DNA from: Pseudomonas sp. Irchel s3b2
Lineage (GTDB): Bacteria; Pseudomonadota; Gammaproteobacteria; Pseudomonadales; Pseudomonadaceae
DNA length: 64,000 bases
Reading direction: 5' to 3'
Assembly (NCBI RefSeq): GCF_900187445.1
Contig: NZ_FYEB01000001.1
Location: 868,001-932,000, forward strand
The translations under genes and the position numbers were made by a program. Every line of letters starts with the position of its first letter. Within the stretch, counting starts at the first letter, position 1. The notes under the pieces are model-generated. The model was given only the letters and a program-made list of their open reading frames with translations. It had not been told where the DNA came from and did not search any database. Shown here one piece after another: positions 35,017-45,268 of the stretch.

Positions 35017-35931
35017 TCAGCGAAGCCTAGGTTGATTCTCCCCGATAGCGCAAGGCGCGCTGTCCATGGCGGCCTGATGCAGCACCCGAATGCCTGCGCG
35101 AATCAGCCAGCACGCGAGGATGAAGGGCGCAGTCAACGTGGCCAGGCCGAGTGCGGCGAACCCCGGTGTGAGCAACACCGCCAGCAGGATTCCCAACAAT
35201 GGCAGCCAGGGCTGGCGGCGATTTTGGCTGAAGGCGAGGGCGGCGAGCACGGCGTTGTAACCGCTCAAACCCAGCAGCGCGGTTGATGTTTCGTGATGCA
35301 AAAGGGCGAATCCGAGGCCGGCGGCGGAGCCCAGCAATGCCCATAAGAAGGCGCGGCGGTCGGCGATCAGTAATCCGATGGCAATGAGTGCGCCGGCCAA
35401 CGGATGACCGAGAAACAGCACCTGACCGAGCCCTTTCAATGACGCGGCGAGCAGGTTGAGGGTATTCAGTTCGATCGGTGGAATGGATTGCTGGGGTGCG
35501 GCAAAGCCAAGCAACAACCAACTCAACCCAACGAAGGGCGCGGTGTAAGCCGGTAGACAATGATGATCGCGGGTATGCTTGAGCCATTGCTGGGTGAGCA
35601 TCGCACTCAGGCCGCCGCAGGCAATGATCAGCGGTGGCAACAGCGCCGACCATGGGAAATAAAGGCTCAGCAGCAGACCGAGCAAAACACCGTTGTAGCT
35701 GAACAGCCCGGCCTGACGATCAGCCTTGGTGTACCCGCGACGTTGCGCGGTGAGCAACCCGGCGACCCCTCCCAGCAACGCACCGCCGAGCAAGGCCGGC
35801 GCGCTGAACAGAATCGCCAGCAGACACAGCAGCCCGCACAGCGGATGGCACTGGAAGAATATCTGGCTGAAGCCATTGAGCAGGGCAGTGGCCCAGTCGG
35901 GGCAGTGGGTGTTGAAGTGGTTGGCGGGCAT
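35017..35931 (-). CDS. Urea transporter (UT family)
   Basis: The 304-residue membrane protein shows the internal two-fold symmetry of urea channels. Each half has a FSYNG/LSGYN-type segment (AGLFSYNGVLLGLLLSLY near 76 and LGLSGYNAVLAALAF near 220) and an LNGFSQIFFQ start. It passes urea down its gradient. No urease genes are nearby. The adjacent glyoxylate operon suggests a link with allantoin breakdown. Confidence 0.87.
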   Translation of the reverse strand: MPANHFNTHCPDWATALLNGFSQIFFQCHPLCGLLCLLAILFSAPALLGGALLGGVAGLLTAQRRGYTKADRQAGLFSYNGVLLGLLLSLYFPWSALLPPLIIACGGLSAMLTQQWLKHTRDHHCLPAYTAPFVGLSWLLLGFAAPQQSIPPIELNTLNLLAASLKGLGQVLFLGHPLAGALIAIGLLIADRRAFLWALLGSAAGLGFALLHHETSTALLGLSGYNAVLAALAFSQNRRQPWLPLLGILLAVLLTPGFAALGLATLTAPFILACWLIRAGIRVLHQAAMDSAPCAIGENQPRLR

Positions 35932-35950
35932 GATGGGGGCAGTCAGTACA

Positions 35951-36057
35951 GATCGTTCCCACGCTCTGCGTGGGAATGCCTCAATGGACGCTCTGCGTCT
36001 GCTCTTGGGACGCGGAGCGTCCCGGGCTGCATTCCCACGCAGAGCGTGGGAACGATC
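35951..36057. repeat. 107-bp composite palindromic repeat, copy 2
   Basis: The copy has intact terminal GATCGTTCCCACGCTCTGCG and its inverse, with central GGACGCTCTGCGTC and GACGCGGAGCGTCC. It separates the pyruvate kinase gene end from the urea transporter start, both on the minus strand. Confidence 0.88.
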
Positions 36058-36072
36058 ATTGTGTGGGGGGAG

Positions 36073-37488
36073 TTAGATTAATGTCTCGATGCGCAACGAA
36101 TTGGTCGACCCCGGCTGCCCAAACGGCACGCCAGCCGTGATCAACAACGTATCCCCCCGCTGAGCCATCCCCTGTGCCTGGGCAATCTCCAACGCCGTCG
36201 AGCACACTTCGTCCACCTGGCGCAGCCGGTCGTTGACCACCGAGTGCACGCCCCACGCCACCGTCAGCCGGCGAGCGGTTTGCAGATTAGGCGTCAGGTT
36301 GAGGATCGGCACCGTCGGCCGTTCCCGCGCCGCACGCAGACTCGACGTGCCGGACTCGCTGTAGTTCACCAGCACCGCCACCGGCAGCACATTGCTGATG
36401 CGGCGGATCGCGCAGCTGATCGCGTCCGACACCGTGGCCTCGGCTTTCGGTCGGCTCACGTCCAATTGGGCCTGATAGTCCGGGCCGTTTTCCACCTGAC
36501 GGATGATCTTGCTCATCATCTGCACCGCTTCCAGCGGGTATTCACCGGACGCGGTTTCCGCCGACAGCATCACCGCGTCGGCACCTTCGGCCACCGCGTT
36601 GGCGACGTCAGTGACTTCGGCGCGGGTCGGGGCCGGGGAGAAACGCATCGACTCCAGCATCTGCGTCGCCACCACCACCGGTTTGCCGAGTTGGCGGCAG
36701 GTACTGATGATGTTTTTCTGAATCTGCGGCACGCTTTCGGCCGGGACTTCCACGCCCAGGTCACCGCGAGCGACCATGATCGCATCGCTTAATTCGGCGA
36801 TTTCCCGCAGTTGCGTCACGGCCGATGGCTTCTCGATTTTCGCCATCAAAAACGCCTTGTCGCCGATCAGTGCGCGGGCTTCGCGGATGTCTTCCGGGCG
36901 TTGCACGAACGACAGCGCGACCCAATCCACCCCCAGCTCCAGACCGAAGCTCAAGTCGCGACGATCCTTGGCGGTCAGCGGGCTCAGATCCAGCACCGCT
37001 TGCGGCACGTTGACGCCTTTGCGATCCGACAGTTCGCCGCCGTTGAGCACCGTGGTGTCGATGGCGTCGGCGTATTTGGTCACCACCCGCAGGCGCAGCT
37101 TGCCGTCGTCCAGCAGCAGGTCCATGCCTGGCTCCAGCGCTGCGATGATTTCCGGGTGAGGCAAATTAACGCGGCGCTCATCGCCCGGCGTCGGGTCCAG
37201 GTCCAGACGCAAGGCTTGACCGCGATGCAGCTGCACTTTGCCTTGGGCGAATTTGCCGACCCGCAGTTTCGGGCCTTGCAGGTCCATCAGAATCCCCAGC
37301 GGATAATTCAGCTGGCGCTCGACTTCACGAATCCACTGATAGCGCTGTGCATGGTCGGCATGATCGCCGTGGCTGAAATTCAGGCGAAAGATATTGACCC
37401 CGGCCAGCACCAGCTCACGGATGTCGTCGATTCCGTTGGTGGCCGGGCCAAGGGTGGCGAGGATTTTTACCTTCTTGTCAGGCGTCAT
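36073..37488 (-). CDS. pyk: Pyruvate kinase
   Basis: Pyruvate kinase makes pyruvate and ATP from phosphoenolpyruvate. The 471-residue product has all main motifs: the N-terminal TLGPATNGIDDI, RLNFSHGDHADH, the active-site MAKIEKPSAV and the Mg-binding VMVARGDLGVEVP. It is the last gene of the glyoxylate operon; its start overlaps the ttuD end by 11 bases. Pseudomonas genomes have two isozymes, so I leave the A/F name open. Confidence 0.94.
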   Translation of the reverse strand: MTPDKKVKILATLGPATNGIDDIRELVLAGVNIFRLNFSHGDHADHAQRYQWIREVERQLNYPLGILMDLQGPKLRVGKFAQGKVQLHRGQALRLDLDPTPGDERRVNLPHPEIIAALEPGMDLLLDDGKLRLRVVTKYADAIDTTVLNGGELSDRKGVNVPQAVLDLSPLTAKDRRDLSFGLELGVDWVALSFVQRPEDIREARALIGDKAFLMAKIEKPSAVTQLREIAELSDAIMVARGDLGVEVPAESVPQIQKNIISTCRQLGKPVVVATQMLESMRFSPAPTRAEVTDVANAVAEGADAVMLSAETASGEYPLEAVQMMSKIIRQVENGPDYQAQLDVSRPKAEATVSDAISCAIRRISNVLPVAVLVNYSESGTSSLRAARERPTVPILNLTPNLQTARRLTVAWGVHSVVNDRLRQVDEVCSTALEIAQAQGMAQRGDTLLITAGVPFGQPGSTNSLRIETLI

Positions 37489-38758
37489 GTTCAGGGCTCT
37501 CGAGAATCAGAATGGCGCGGAAGTCGTTGACGTTGGTGCGGGTCGGCTCGGTGACGATCAGCGCATCCAGCGCCGCGAAATAGCCGTAGCCATTGTTGTT
37601 GTCCAGTTCATCGCTGGCGCTCAGGCCGAGGGCGGCGGCGCGGGCGTAACTGGTCGGGGTCATGATGGCCCCGGCGTTGTCTTCGGAGCCGTCGATACCG
37701 TCGGTGTCACCGGCCAGCGCGTAGACGCCGGGCAGGCCTTTGAGGCTGTCGGTCAGGCTCAGCAGGAATTCAGCGTTGCGCCCGCCACGGCCATTGCCGC
37801 GCACGGTGACGGTGGTTTCGCCGCCGGACAGAATCACGCACGGCGCTGCCAGCGGTTGGCCGTGCTGGACGATCTGCCGCGCAATGCCGGCGTGGACTTT
37901 CGCCACGTCTCGGGATTCACCTTCCAGGTCGCCAAGAATCAATGGACTGAAGCCGGCCTGACGGGCTTTCACCGCTGCCGCTTCCAGCGATTGCTGTGGG
38001 CGGGCGATCAATTGGAAATGACTGCGGGCCAGGCTCGGATCGCCGGGTTTGACCGTTTCCGATTCCGGGTTTTGCAGCCAGTTGCGCACCGAGGCCGGGA
38101 CTTCGATGCCATAACGCTTGAGGATCGCCAGCGCTTCGGCCGAGGTGCTCGGGTCGGCCACAGTGGGGCCGGACGCGATGACCGTGGCGAGGTCGCCCGG
38201 TACATCGGAAATCGCATAGGTATAAACCGTAGCCGGCCAGCAGGCTTTGCCCAGACGACCACCCTTGATCGCCGAGAGGTGCTTGCGCACGCAATTCATC
38301 TCGCCGATGGTCGCGCCGGATTTGAGCAGGGCTTTGTTGATCGACTGTTTGTCGGCGAGGGTGATGCCGGCTGCGGGCAAGGCGAGGAGGGCAGAGCCAC
38401 CGCCCGAGAGCAGGAAGATCACGCGGTCGTTTTCGCTCAGGTCGCTGACCAGTTCCAGTACCCGTTTGGCCACGGCCAGACCGGCAGCATCCGGCACCGG
38501 GTGCGCGGCTTCGACCACTTCGATTTTTTCGCACGGGGCGCCGTGGCCGTAACGGGTCACCACCAGGCCGGACACTTCGCCCTGCCAGCAGCGCTCGACC
38601 ACCTGGGCCATGGCGGCTGCGGCCTTGCCGGCGCCGATGACGATCACCCGACCGCTGCGATCTTTGGGCAGATGGTCTTCGAGGACGTGCTGCGGATGGG
38701 CCGCGTCGATGGCTGTGGCAAACAGCTCGCGCAGCAGTTGTTGCGGATCGACCGACAT
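37478..38758 (-). CDS. ttuD: Glycerate 2-kinase / hydroxypyruvate reductase-type (MOFRL family)
   Basis: The 426-residue protein belongs to the MOFRL/GckA family that phosphorylates D-glycerate to 2-phosphoglycerate. The Gly-rich ATP segment FLLSGGGSALLALP is near 118. The C-terminal half has GGETTVTVRGNGRGGRNAEF. It follows tartronate semialdehyde reductase and precedes pyruvate kinase, which closes the route glyoxylate to pyruvate. The older name ttuD (hydroxypyruvate reductase) came from tartrate use. Confidence 0.9.
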   Translation of the reverse strand: MSVDPQQLLRELFATAIDAAHPQHVLEDHLPKDRSGRVIVIGAGKAAAAMAQVVERCWQGEVSGLVVTRYGHGAPCEKIEVVEAAHPVPDAAGLAVAKRVLELVSDLSENDRVIFLLSGGGSALLALPAAGITLADKQSINKALLKSGATIGEMNCVRKHLSAIKGGRLGKACWPATVYTYAISDVPGDLATVIASGPTVADPSTSAEALAILKRYGIEVPASVRNWLQNPESETVKPGDPSLARSHFQLIARPQQSLEAAAVKARQAGFSPLILGDLEGESRDVAKVHAGIARQIVQHGQPLAAPCVILSGGETTVTVRGNGRGGRNAEFLLSLTDSLKGLPGVYALAGDTDGIDGSEDNAGAIMTPTSYARAAALGLSASDELDNNNGYGYFAALDALIVTEPTRTNVNDFRAILILESPEHDA

Positions 38759-38796
38759 GGCGGGCTCCCAGTCTTATTGTTTTGTTTAGCGCAAAT

Positions 38797-38827
38797 GATC
38801 GTTCCCACGCAGAGCGTGGGAACGATC
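38797..38827. repeat. Solo end-hairpin of the composite repeat, copy 3
   Basis: This 31-base copy consists only of GATCGTTCCCACGCAGAGCG with its inverse completing a hairpin to GGGAACGATC. The middle of the 110-base unit is absent. It sits between glxR and ttuD. Confidence 0.85.
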
Positions 38828-38842
38828 AGTACGGGGCAGGTG

Positions 38843-39733
38843 TTATTTATCGCGAATCGAGAAATTCGCCATGTGTTCCAGGCCCTTGATCAGCGCCGAG
38901 TGGTCCCAGTTGCTGCCGCCGATGGCCGCGCAGGTGCTGAACACTTGCTGGGTATTGGCGGTGTTCGGCAGGTTGATGCCCAGTTCGCGAGCGCCGGCCA
39001 GGGCCAGGTTCAGGTCCTTCTGGTGCAGGCTGATGCGGAAACCAGGGTCGAAGGTGCCCTTGATCATGCGTTCGCCGTGAACTTCAAGAATCTTCGACGA
39101 CGCGAAACCGCCCATCAGCGCTTCACGGACCTTGGCCGGATCGGCACCGTTTTTCGAGGCGAACAGCAGCGCTTCGGCCACGGCCTGGATGTTCAGGGCG
39201 ACGATGATCTGGTTCGCCACTTTCGCGGTTTGACCGTCGCCGTTGCCACCGACCAGGGTGATGTTCTTGCCCATGGCCTGAAACAGCGGCAGGGCGCGTT
39301 CGAACGCATCGGCATCGCCACCGACCATGATGCTCAGGGTCGCAGCCTTGGCGCCGACTTCACCACCGGAAACCGGGGCGTCGAGGTATTGAGCGCCTTT
39401 CTCGTTGATCTTGGCAGCGAAGGCTTTGGTGGCGGTCGGCGAGATCGAGCTCATGTCGATCACGACTTTGCCCTTGCTCACGCCCGCTGCAACGCCGTCG
39501 GCGCGGAACAGCACGTCATCGACCTGCGGAGTATCCGGGACCATGACGATGATGAATTCGGCTTCCTGGGCCACTTCTTTCGGGTTCGCCAGCGCGATGG
39601 CACCAGCGGCGACCAAGTCGGCAGGGGCAGGGTCGTGGTGCGCCGACAGGAACAGGCTGTGACCGGCTTTCTGCAGGTTCAACGCCATTGGGTGGCCCAT
39701 GATGCCGGTGCCGATAAATCCGATTTTAGCCAT
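38843..39733 (-). CDS. glxR: Tartronate semialdehyde reductase
   Basis: The enzyme reduces 2-hydroxy-3-oxopropionate to D-glycerate with NAD(P)H. It has 296 residues, with a Rossmann GxGxxG (GFIGTGIMGHPMALNLQKAG) at the N-terminus. The beta-hydroxyacid dehydrogenase substrate site (DAPVSGGEVGA near 118) and the catalytic lysine region (GGNGDGQTAKVANQI) follow. It is the third gene of the gcl operon. Confidence 0.95.
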   Translation of the reverse strand: MAKIGFIGTGIMGHPMALNLQKAGHSLFLSAHHDPAPADLVAAGAIALANPKEVAQEAEFIIVMVPDTPQVDDVLFRADGVAAGVSKGKVVIDMSSISPTATKAFAAKINEKGAQYLDAPVSGGEVGAKAATLSIMVGGDADAFERALPLFQAMGKNITLVGGNGDGQTAKVANQIIVALNIQAVAEALLFASKNGADPAKVREALMGGFASSKILEVHGERMIKGTFDPGFRISLHQKDLNLALAGARELGINLPNTANTQQVFSTCAAIGGSNWDHSALIKGLEHMANFSIRDK

Positions 39734-39785
39734 GAGAAAATCCTCTTGTTTTTATTGCTGCTTCAAGCAAATAGGGGACTGCTTT

Positions 39786-39875
39786 TGTAGGAGCCGGCTT
39801 GCCGGCGAAGAGGCCATCACATCCAGCCTCTTTGTTGGCAGTTACATTGCCTTCGCTGGCAAGCCAGCTCCTACA
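39786..39875. repeat. REP pair between hyi and glxR
   Basis: TGTAGGAGCCGGCTTGCCGG and TGGCAAGCCAGCTCCTACA face each other across about 40 bases. It is the same class as the pair at 32897. Confidence 0.8.
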
Positions 39876-39884
39876 GGAGTTTCA

Positions 39885-40667
39885 TTAGATTGCGTTATGG
39901 GTTTTCAACCAGCCCAGACCCGCCTCAGTGGTGGTCAGCGGCTTGTATTCGCAGCCAACCCAACCCTGATAACCGATGCGGTCCAGGTGTTCGAACAGGA
40001 AGCGGTAATTGATTTCACCGGTGCCCGGTTCGTTGCGCCCTGGGTTGTCGGCCAACTGGATGTGGTTGATCTCGCCCAGATGCGCAGCCATGGTTCGGGC
40101 CAGGTCGCCCTCCATGATTTGCATGTGATAGATGTCGTATTGCAGGAACAGATTGGCGCTGCCGACCTGTTCGCGAATCGACAGGGCTTGCGCCGTGTTG
40201 TTCAGGTAGAAGCCGGGGATATCACGGGTGTTGATCGCTTCCATCACCAGTTTGATGCCCGCCGCTTGCAGCTTCTCGGCCGCATACTTGAGGTTGGCGA
40301 CGAAGGTCTTTTCCACGGTGGCATCGTCGACGCCTTGTGGACGAATACCGGCCAGACAGTTGATCTGGGTGTTGCCCAGCACGTTGGCGTAAGCGATGGC
40401 CAGATCGACACCGGCGCGGAATTCTTCGACCCGATCCGGCAGGCACGCGATACCGCGCTCGCCCTTGGCCCAGTCACCGGCCGGCAGGTTGAACAGCACC
40501 TGGGTCAAGCCATTGGCATCGAGCCTGGCCTTGATTTCGGCGGAGCTGAAATCGTAGGGAAACAGGTATTCGACACCACTGAAGCCGGCCTTGGCGGCAG
40601 CGTCGAAACGGGCAAGAAAATCCTGCTCGGTGAACAGCATGGACAGGTTGGCTGCGAAACGCGGCAT
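39885..40667 (-). CDS. hyi: Hydroxypyruvate isomerase
   Basis: The 260-residue TIM-barrel enzyme interconverts hydroxypyruvate and tartronate semialdehyde. It has MPRFAANLSMLFTEQDFLAR at the start, and ends in EYKPLTTTEAGLGWLK. Metal-binding acidic residues lie in VMEAINTRD and LQYDIYHMQIMEGD. I use ATG 40667 after GGGAGA; the open frame continues upstream through a repeat without homology. It is the second gene of the gcl operon. Confidence 0.94.
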   Translation of the reverse strand: MPRFAANLSMLFTEQDFLARFDAAAKAGFSGVEYLFPYDFSSAEIKARLDANGLTQVLFNLPAGDWAKGERGIACLPDRVEEFRAGVDLAIAYANVLGNTQINCLAGIRPQGVDDATVEKTFVANLKYAAEKLQAAGIKLVMEAINTRDIPGFYLNNTAQALSIREQVGSANLFLQYDIYHMQIMEGDLARTMAAHLGEINHIQLADNPGRNEPGTGEINYRFLFEHLDRIGYQGWVGCEYKPLTTTEAGLGWLKTHNAI

Positions 40668-40695
40668 GGTGGTCTCCCGTATATGTGTGAGGGCT

Positions 40696-40805
40696 GATCG
40701 TTCCCACGCTCTGCGTGGGAATGCCGCCCCGGACGCTCTGCGTCCAGCCGTTATGTGACGCGGAGCGTCACTGGATGCATTCCCACGCAGAGCGTGGGAA
40801 CGATC
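40696..40805. repeat. 110-bp composite palindromic repeat, copy 4
   Basis: This full copy lies between gcl and hyi. Ends are GATCGTTCCCACGCTCTGCG and its inverse, with a central GGACGCTCTGCGTCC and GTGACGCGGAGCGTCAC. Confidence 0.88.
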
Positions 40806-40813
40806 AACGATCA

Positions 40814-42589
<1,776 letters not shown>

Positions 42590-42615
42590 GGTTTTGTGCC
42601 TCTTACGTTTTGTAA

Positions 42616-42625
42616 TTGTATACAA
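42616..42625. promoter_or_regulatory. Palindrome TTGTATACAA, proximal to gcl
   Basis: This perfect 10-bp palindrome lies 27 bases upstream of the gcl start. An identical copy is at 42754-42763. GT-N2-AC symmetry fits GntR-family operators. The regulator is not in the window. Confidence 0.6.
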
Positions 42626-42753
42626 GTGGCTTTGCGCAGAGTGTATTCACGGCGGACGGCGCAGGTCAATCCATTTTCTCAAGCAGCTGTTTCATTCGTC
42701 GGAAGCCCAAGAAACCGTGGCTTTTCGTCGCGTGTGGCGCTTTTAGAAAATTA

Positions 42754-42763
42754 TTGTATACAA
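42754..42763. promoter_or_regulatory. Palindrome TTGTATACAA, distal to gcl
   Basis: This is the second identical 10-bp palindrome, 138 bases from the first, in an AT-rich segment between gcl and the divergent GlcG-like gene (93 bases from that ATG). The spacing allows either independent control or a loop. Confidence 0.6.
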
Positions 42764-42855
42764 AAAAATAACTCATTGTGTTCTATTTGTTGCATCGGAT
42801 TGCGCAATAGAAAGCAATTCAACAGCTTTCCCAAAAACAAAATGAGGACGGCACC

Positions 42856-43296
42856 ATGAGCGCTTTAACCTTGAACGTCGCAGTTAATCTGGCCAATCAG
42901 GCCCTCTCCGCAGGCCGTGCAATCTCTGCCGCGCCCTTGACCGTCGCCGTGCTGGATGCCGGCGGGCACTTGATAACGCTGCAACGCGAAGACGGCGCCA
43001 GCCTGCTGCGCCCGCAGATCGCCATCGGCAAAGCCTGGGGTGCGATTGCCCTGGGCAAGGGCTCACGCCTGCTGGCCCAGGATGCCCAACAACGCCCGGC
43101 TTTCTTCGCCGCGCTGAATAGCCTGGGGCAGGGCAGCGTCGTCCCGGTACCGGGCGGCGTGTTGATTCGAGATCAGGATGGGACTGTGTTGGGGGCTGTG
43201 GGCATCAGCGGGGATTTGTCTGATGTTGATGAGCAGTGTGCGATCAGGGCGATCGAGACGCAGGGGTTGAGGGCGGATGCGGGGGTGGCTGGTTGA
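42856..43296 (+). CDS. GlcG/HbpS-family heme-binding protein
   Basis: The 146-residue protein belongs to the GlcG family, found beside glycolate and glyoxylate genes. Typical segments are VAVLDAGGHLITLQREDGAS, AIGKAWGAIALG and GGVLIRDQDGTVLGAVGISG. HbpS members bind heme and sense redox; the role here is unknown. It is divergent from gcl and shares the operator region. The ATG follows GAGGAC. Confidence 0.88.
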   Translation: MSALTLNVAVNLANQALSAGRAISAAPLTVAVLDAGGHLITLQREDGASLLRPQIAIGKAWGAIALGKGSRLLAQDAQQRPAFFAALNSLGQGSVVPVPGGVLIRDQDGTVLGAVGISGDLSDVDEQCAIRAIETQGLRADAGVAG

Positions 43297-43316
43297 TCTT
43301 CGGCGTCTGATTTACC

Positions 43317-43342
43317 GCTTTCGCGGGCTTGCTCGCGAAAGC
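43317..43342. repeat. Single REP-like hairpin downstream of the GlcG-like gene
   Basis: GCTTTCGCG and CGCGAAAGC pair over 9 bp around GGCTTGCT. The following 300 bases to kynB are AT-rich and hold the kynB promoter region with GAAATTTTC at 43510-43518. No gene is seen there. Confidence 0.7.
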
Positions 43343-43641
43343 AATCTCCCAGACTCATCCAGCTAAAAGTCTGCGCCATTTCGCGCAGCCATTCGCGAAC
43401 TACTTTCCTGCGCACTTTCGCCCAGGCTCCAGAAACGCAGCAGCCGGCATGCATTCGCGCAATGCCCTTGCGGATGAAAACAGCTTTTTAGCTGCCTGCT
43501 TTTCCCGTTGAAATTTTCATCCGTTAAATTCAAGATTTTTAGAATTTTGTGCGAAACATTTTGGCGTTGCCGAAGATTTTCGCAAGAATATTCGCAGGTA
43601 TCACTCGTATCATTCTCTCGGAACAGGCCGAGAGTTTTGCA

Positions 43642-44319
43642 ATGAAAACAACACTGTCGTGGTGGGATATCAGCCCGCCTTTGAGCACCGCTACACCTAC
43701 CTGGCCGGGTGACACACCTTTTCAGGAAGAGCGCGTTTGGACGTTCGGACCAGAGTGTCCGGTGAATGTCGGGCGTATCACCCTGTCGCCTCACACGGGG
43801 GCCCATGTCGACGCGCCGCTGCATTACAGCGCTGATGGCGCGGCCATTGGCGAGGTGTCACTCGATGTCTATATGGGGCCTTGCCGTGTGCTGCATTGCC
43901 TGAACAGCGGTCGGCTGGTGCACCCCGAGCAGCTTGAAGGTCGCTTGCAAGACCTGCCTGAACGGGTGCTGCTGCGCACCTGGCGACAAGCGCCGTTGAG
44001 TTCCTGGGATCCGGATTTCACCGCAGTCGCCAAAGAAACCGTCGACCTGCTGGCGAGCCTCGGTGTGCGCTTGATCGGTATCGATACGCCGTCGCTGGAT
44101 CCTCAGCAATCCAAAACCATGGATTCGCACAATGCCGTAGCCCGACATGGCATGGCCATCCTCGAGGGCATCGTGCTCGATGACGTCCCGGAAGGGGACT
44201 ATGAATTGATCGCGCTGCCGCTGCGTTTTGCCCATCTGGACGCCAGTCCGGTCAGGGCAGTTTTGCGTCCACTGAATAATCCACTGAATAAACCGTCACT
44301 TGAGGAGCCGACTCAATGA
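43642..44319 (+). CDS. kynB: Kynurenine formamidase
   Basis: KynB hydrolyses N-formylkynurenine to kynurenine. The 225-residue product has the metal-binding motif [12 protein letters not shown] (H51, H55, D57, H61), as in bacterial KynB (HTGAHxDAPxH). The ATG 43642 is taken by homology; the open frame reaches back to 43549. The stop overlaps the kynA start by four bases. Upstream sequence is AT-rich and probably carries the KynR-controlled promoter. Confidence 0.93.
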   Translation: MKTTLSWWDISPPLSTATPTWPGDTPFQEERVWTFGPECPVNVGRITLSPHTGAHVDAPLHYSADGAAIGEVSLDVYMGPCRVLHCLNSGRLVHPEQLEGRLQDLPERVLLRTWRQAPLSSWDPDFTAVAKETVDLLASLGVRLIGIDTPSLDPQQSKTMDSHNAVARHGMAILEGIVLDDVPEGDYELIALPLRFAHLDASPVRAVLRPLNNPLNKPSLEEPTQ

Positions 44320-45170
44320 GCCAATGCCCCTATTCACCTGCAAACCAGACGGAAGAATGGCATAACGCCGAGCTGAATTTTTCCGACTCCATGAGCTACG
44401 GCGACTACCTGGATCTGGGGCGCATTCTCAGCGCACAGCACCCGTTATCTCCGGACCATAACGAGATGCTGTTCATCATCCAGCATCAGACGTCAGAGCT
44501 GTGGATGAAGCTGATGCTGCACGAGCTAAAAGCCGCCCGTGAACACATTCGACTCGGAGAGTTGCCACCCGCTTTCAAGATGTTGGCGCGGGTCTCGCGG
44601 ATTTTTGATCAGCTGGTGCATGCCTGGACGGTGTTGGCCACCATGACACCTACCGAGTACCACGCGATACGGCCTTTTCTGGGGCAATCATCGGGCTTCC
44701 AGTCGTTCCAGTACCGCGAGATCGAATTCATTCTGGGCAACAAAAGCGCGACCCTGTTGCGCCCCCATGCGCATCGGCCGGAACTGTTGCAGGCGCTTGA
44801 AAAAGCGATCGCCACACCGTCGCTGTATGACGAGGCGATTCGCTTGATGGTCCGCGTTGGCTTGACCATTGACCCACAGCGTTTCGAGCACGATCCGACC
44901 AGTCCGACGGCGCACGATGCGTCAGTCGAAGCAGCCTGGCGCGAGGTCTACACCGACCCTTCGCGTTATTGGGATCTCTATCAGTTGGCGGAGAAACTCA
45001 TCGACCTTGAGGATTCGTTCCGTCAATGGCGCTTCCGGCATGTGACCACGGTCGAGCGGATCATCGGCTTTCAACCAGGGACCGGCGGCACAGAAGGTGT
45101 CGGTTATCTGCGCAAGATGCTCGATACCGTGCTGTTCCCGGAGTTGTGGCGGGTGCGCTCAACCCTCTAA
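44316..45170 (+). CDS. kynA: Tryptophan 2,3-dioxygenase
   Basis: KynA opens the indole ring of tryptophan with heme and O2. The 284-residue product has the TDO hallmarks: [37 protein letters not shown] with the catalytic histidine, and the C-terminal [19 protein letters not shown]. It is co-translated with kynB through a four-base overlap. Confidence 0.96.
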   Translation: MSQCPYSPANQTEEWHNAELNFSDSMSYGDYLDLGRILSAQHPLSPDHNEMLFIIQHQTSELWMKLMLHELKAAREHIRLGELPPAFKMLARVSRIFDQLVHAWTVLATMTPTEYHAIRPFLGQSSGFQSFQYREIEFILGNKSATLLRPHAHRPELLQALEKAIATPSLYDEAIRLMVRVGLTIDPQRFEHDPTSPTAHDASVEAAWREVYTDPSRYWDLYQLAEKLIDLEDSFRQWRFRHVTTVERIIGFQPGTGGTEGVGYLRKMLDTVLFPELWRVRSTL

Positions 45171-45268
45171 TTTATCGAGCGTAATGTCTGCACGCTTAAA
45201 CCGCGCGGCAATTGAATAAATTGACGCATTCAAACCAGGCCTGACCATAACAATTAGAAGGTAGCCAG

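Noticed and set aside
35951..36057. CRISPR-like look of the repeated GTTCCCACGC units
   Set aside because: Units are inverted, not direct, and there are no regular spacers or cas genes.
37394..39790. Long plus-strand frame opposite ttuD and glxR (798 codons)
   Set aside because: It is antisense to two confident enzymes and crosses the repeat between them.
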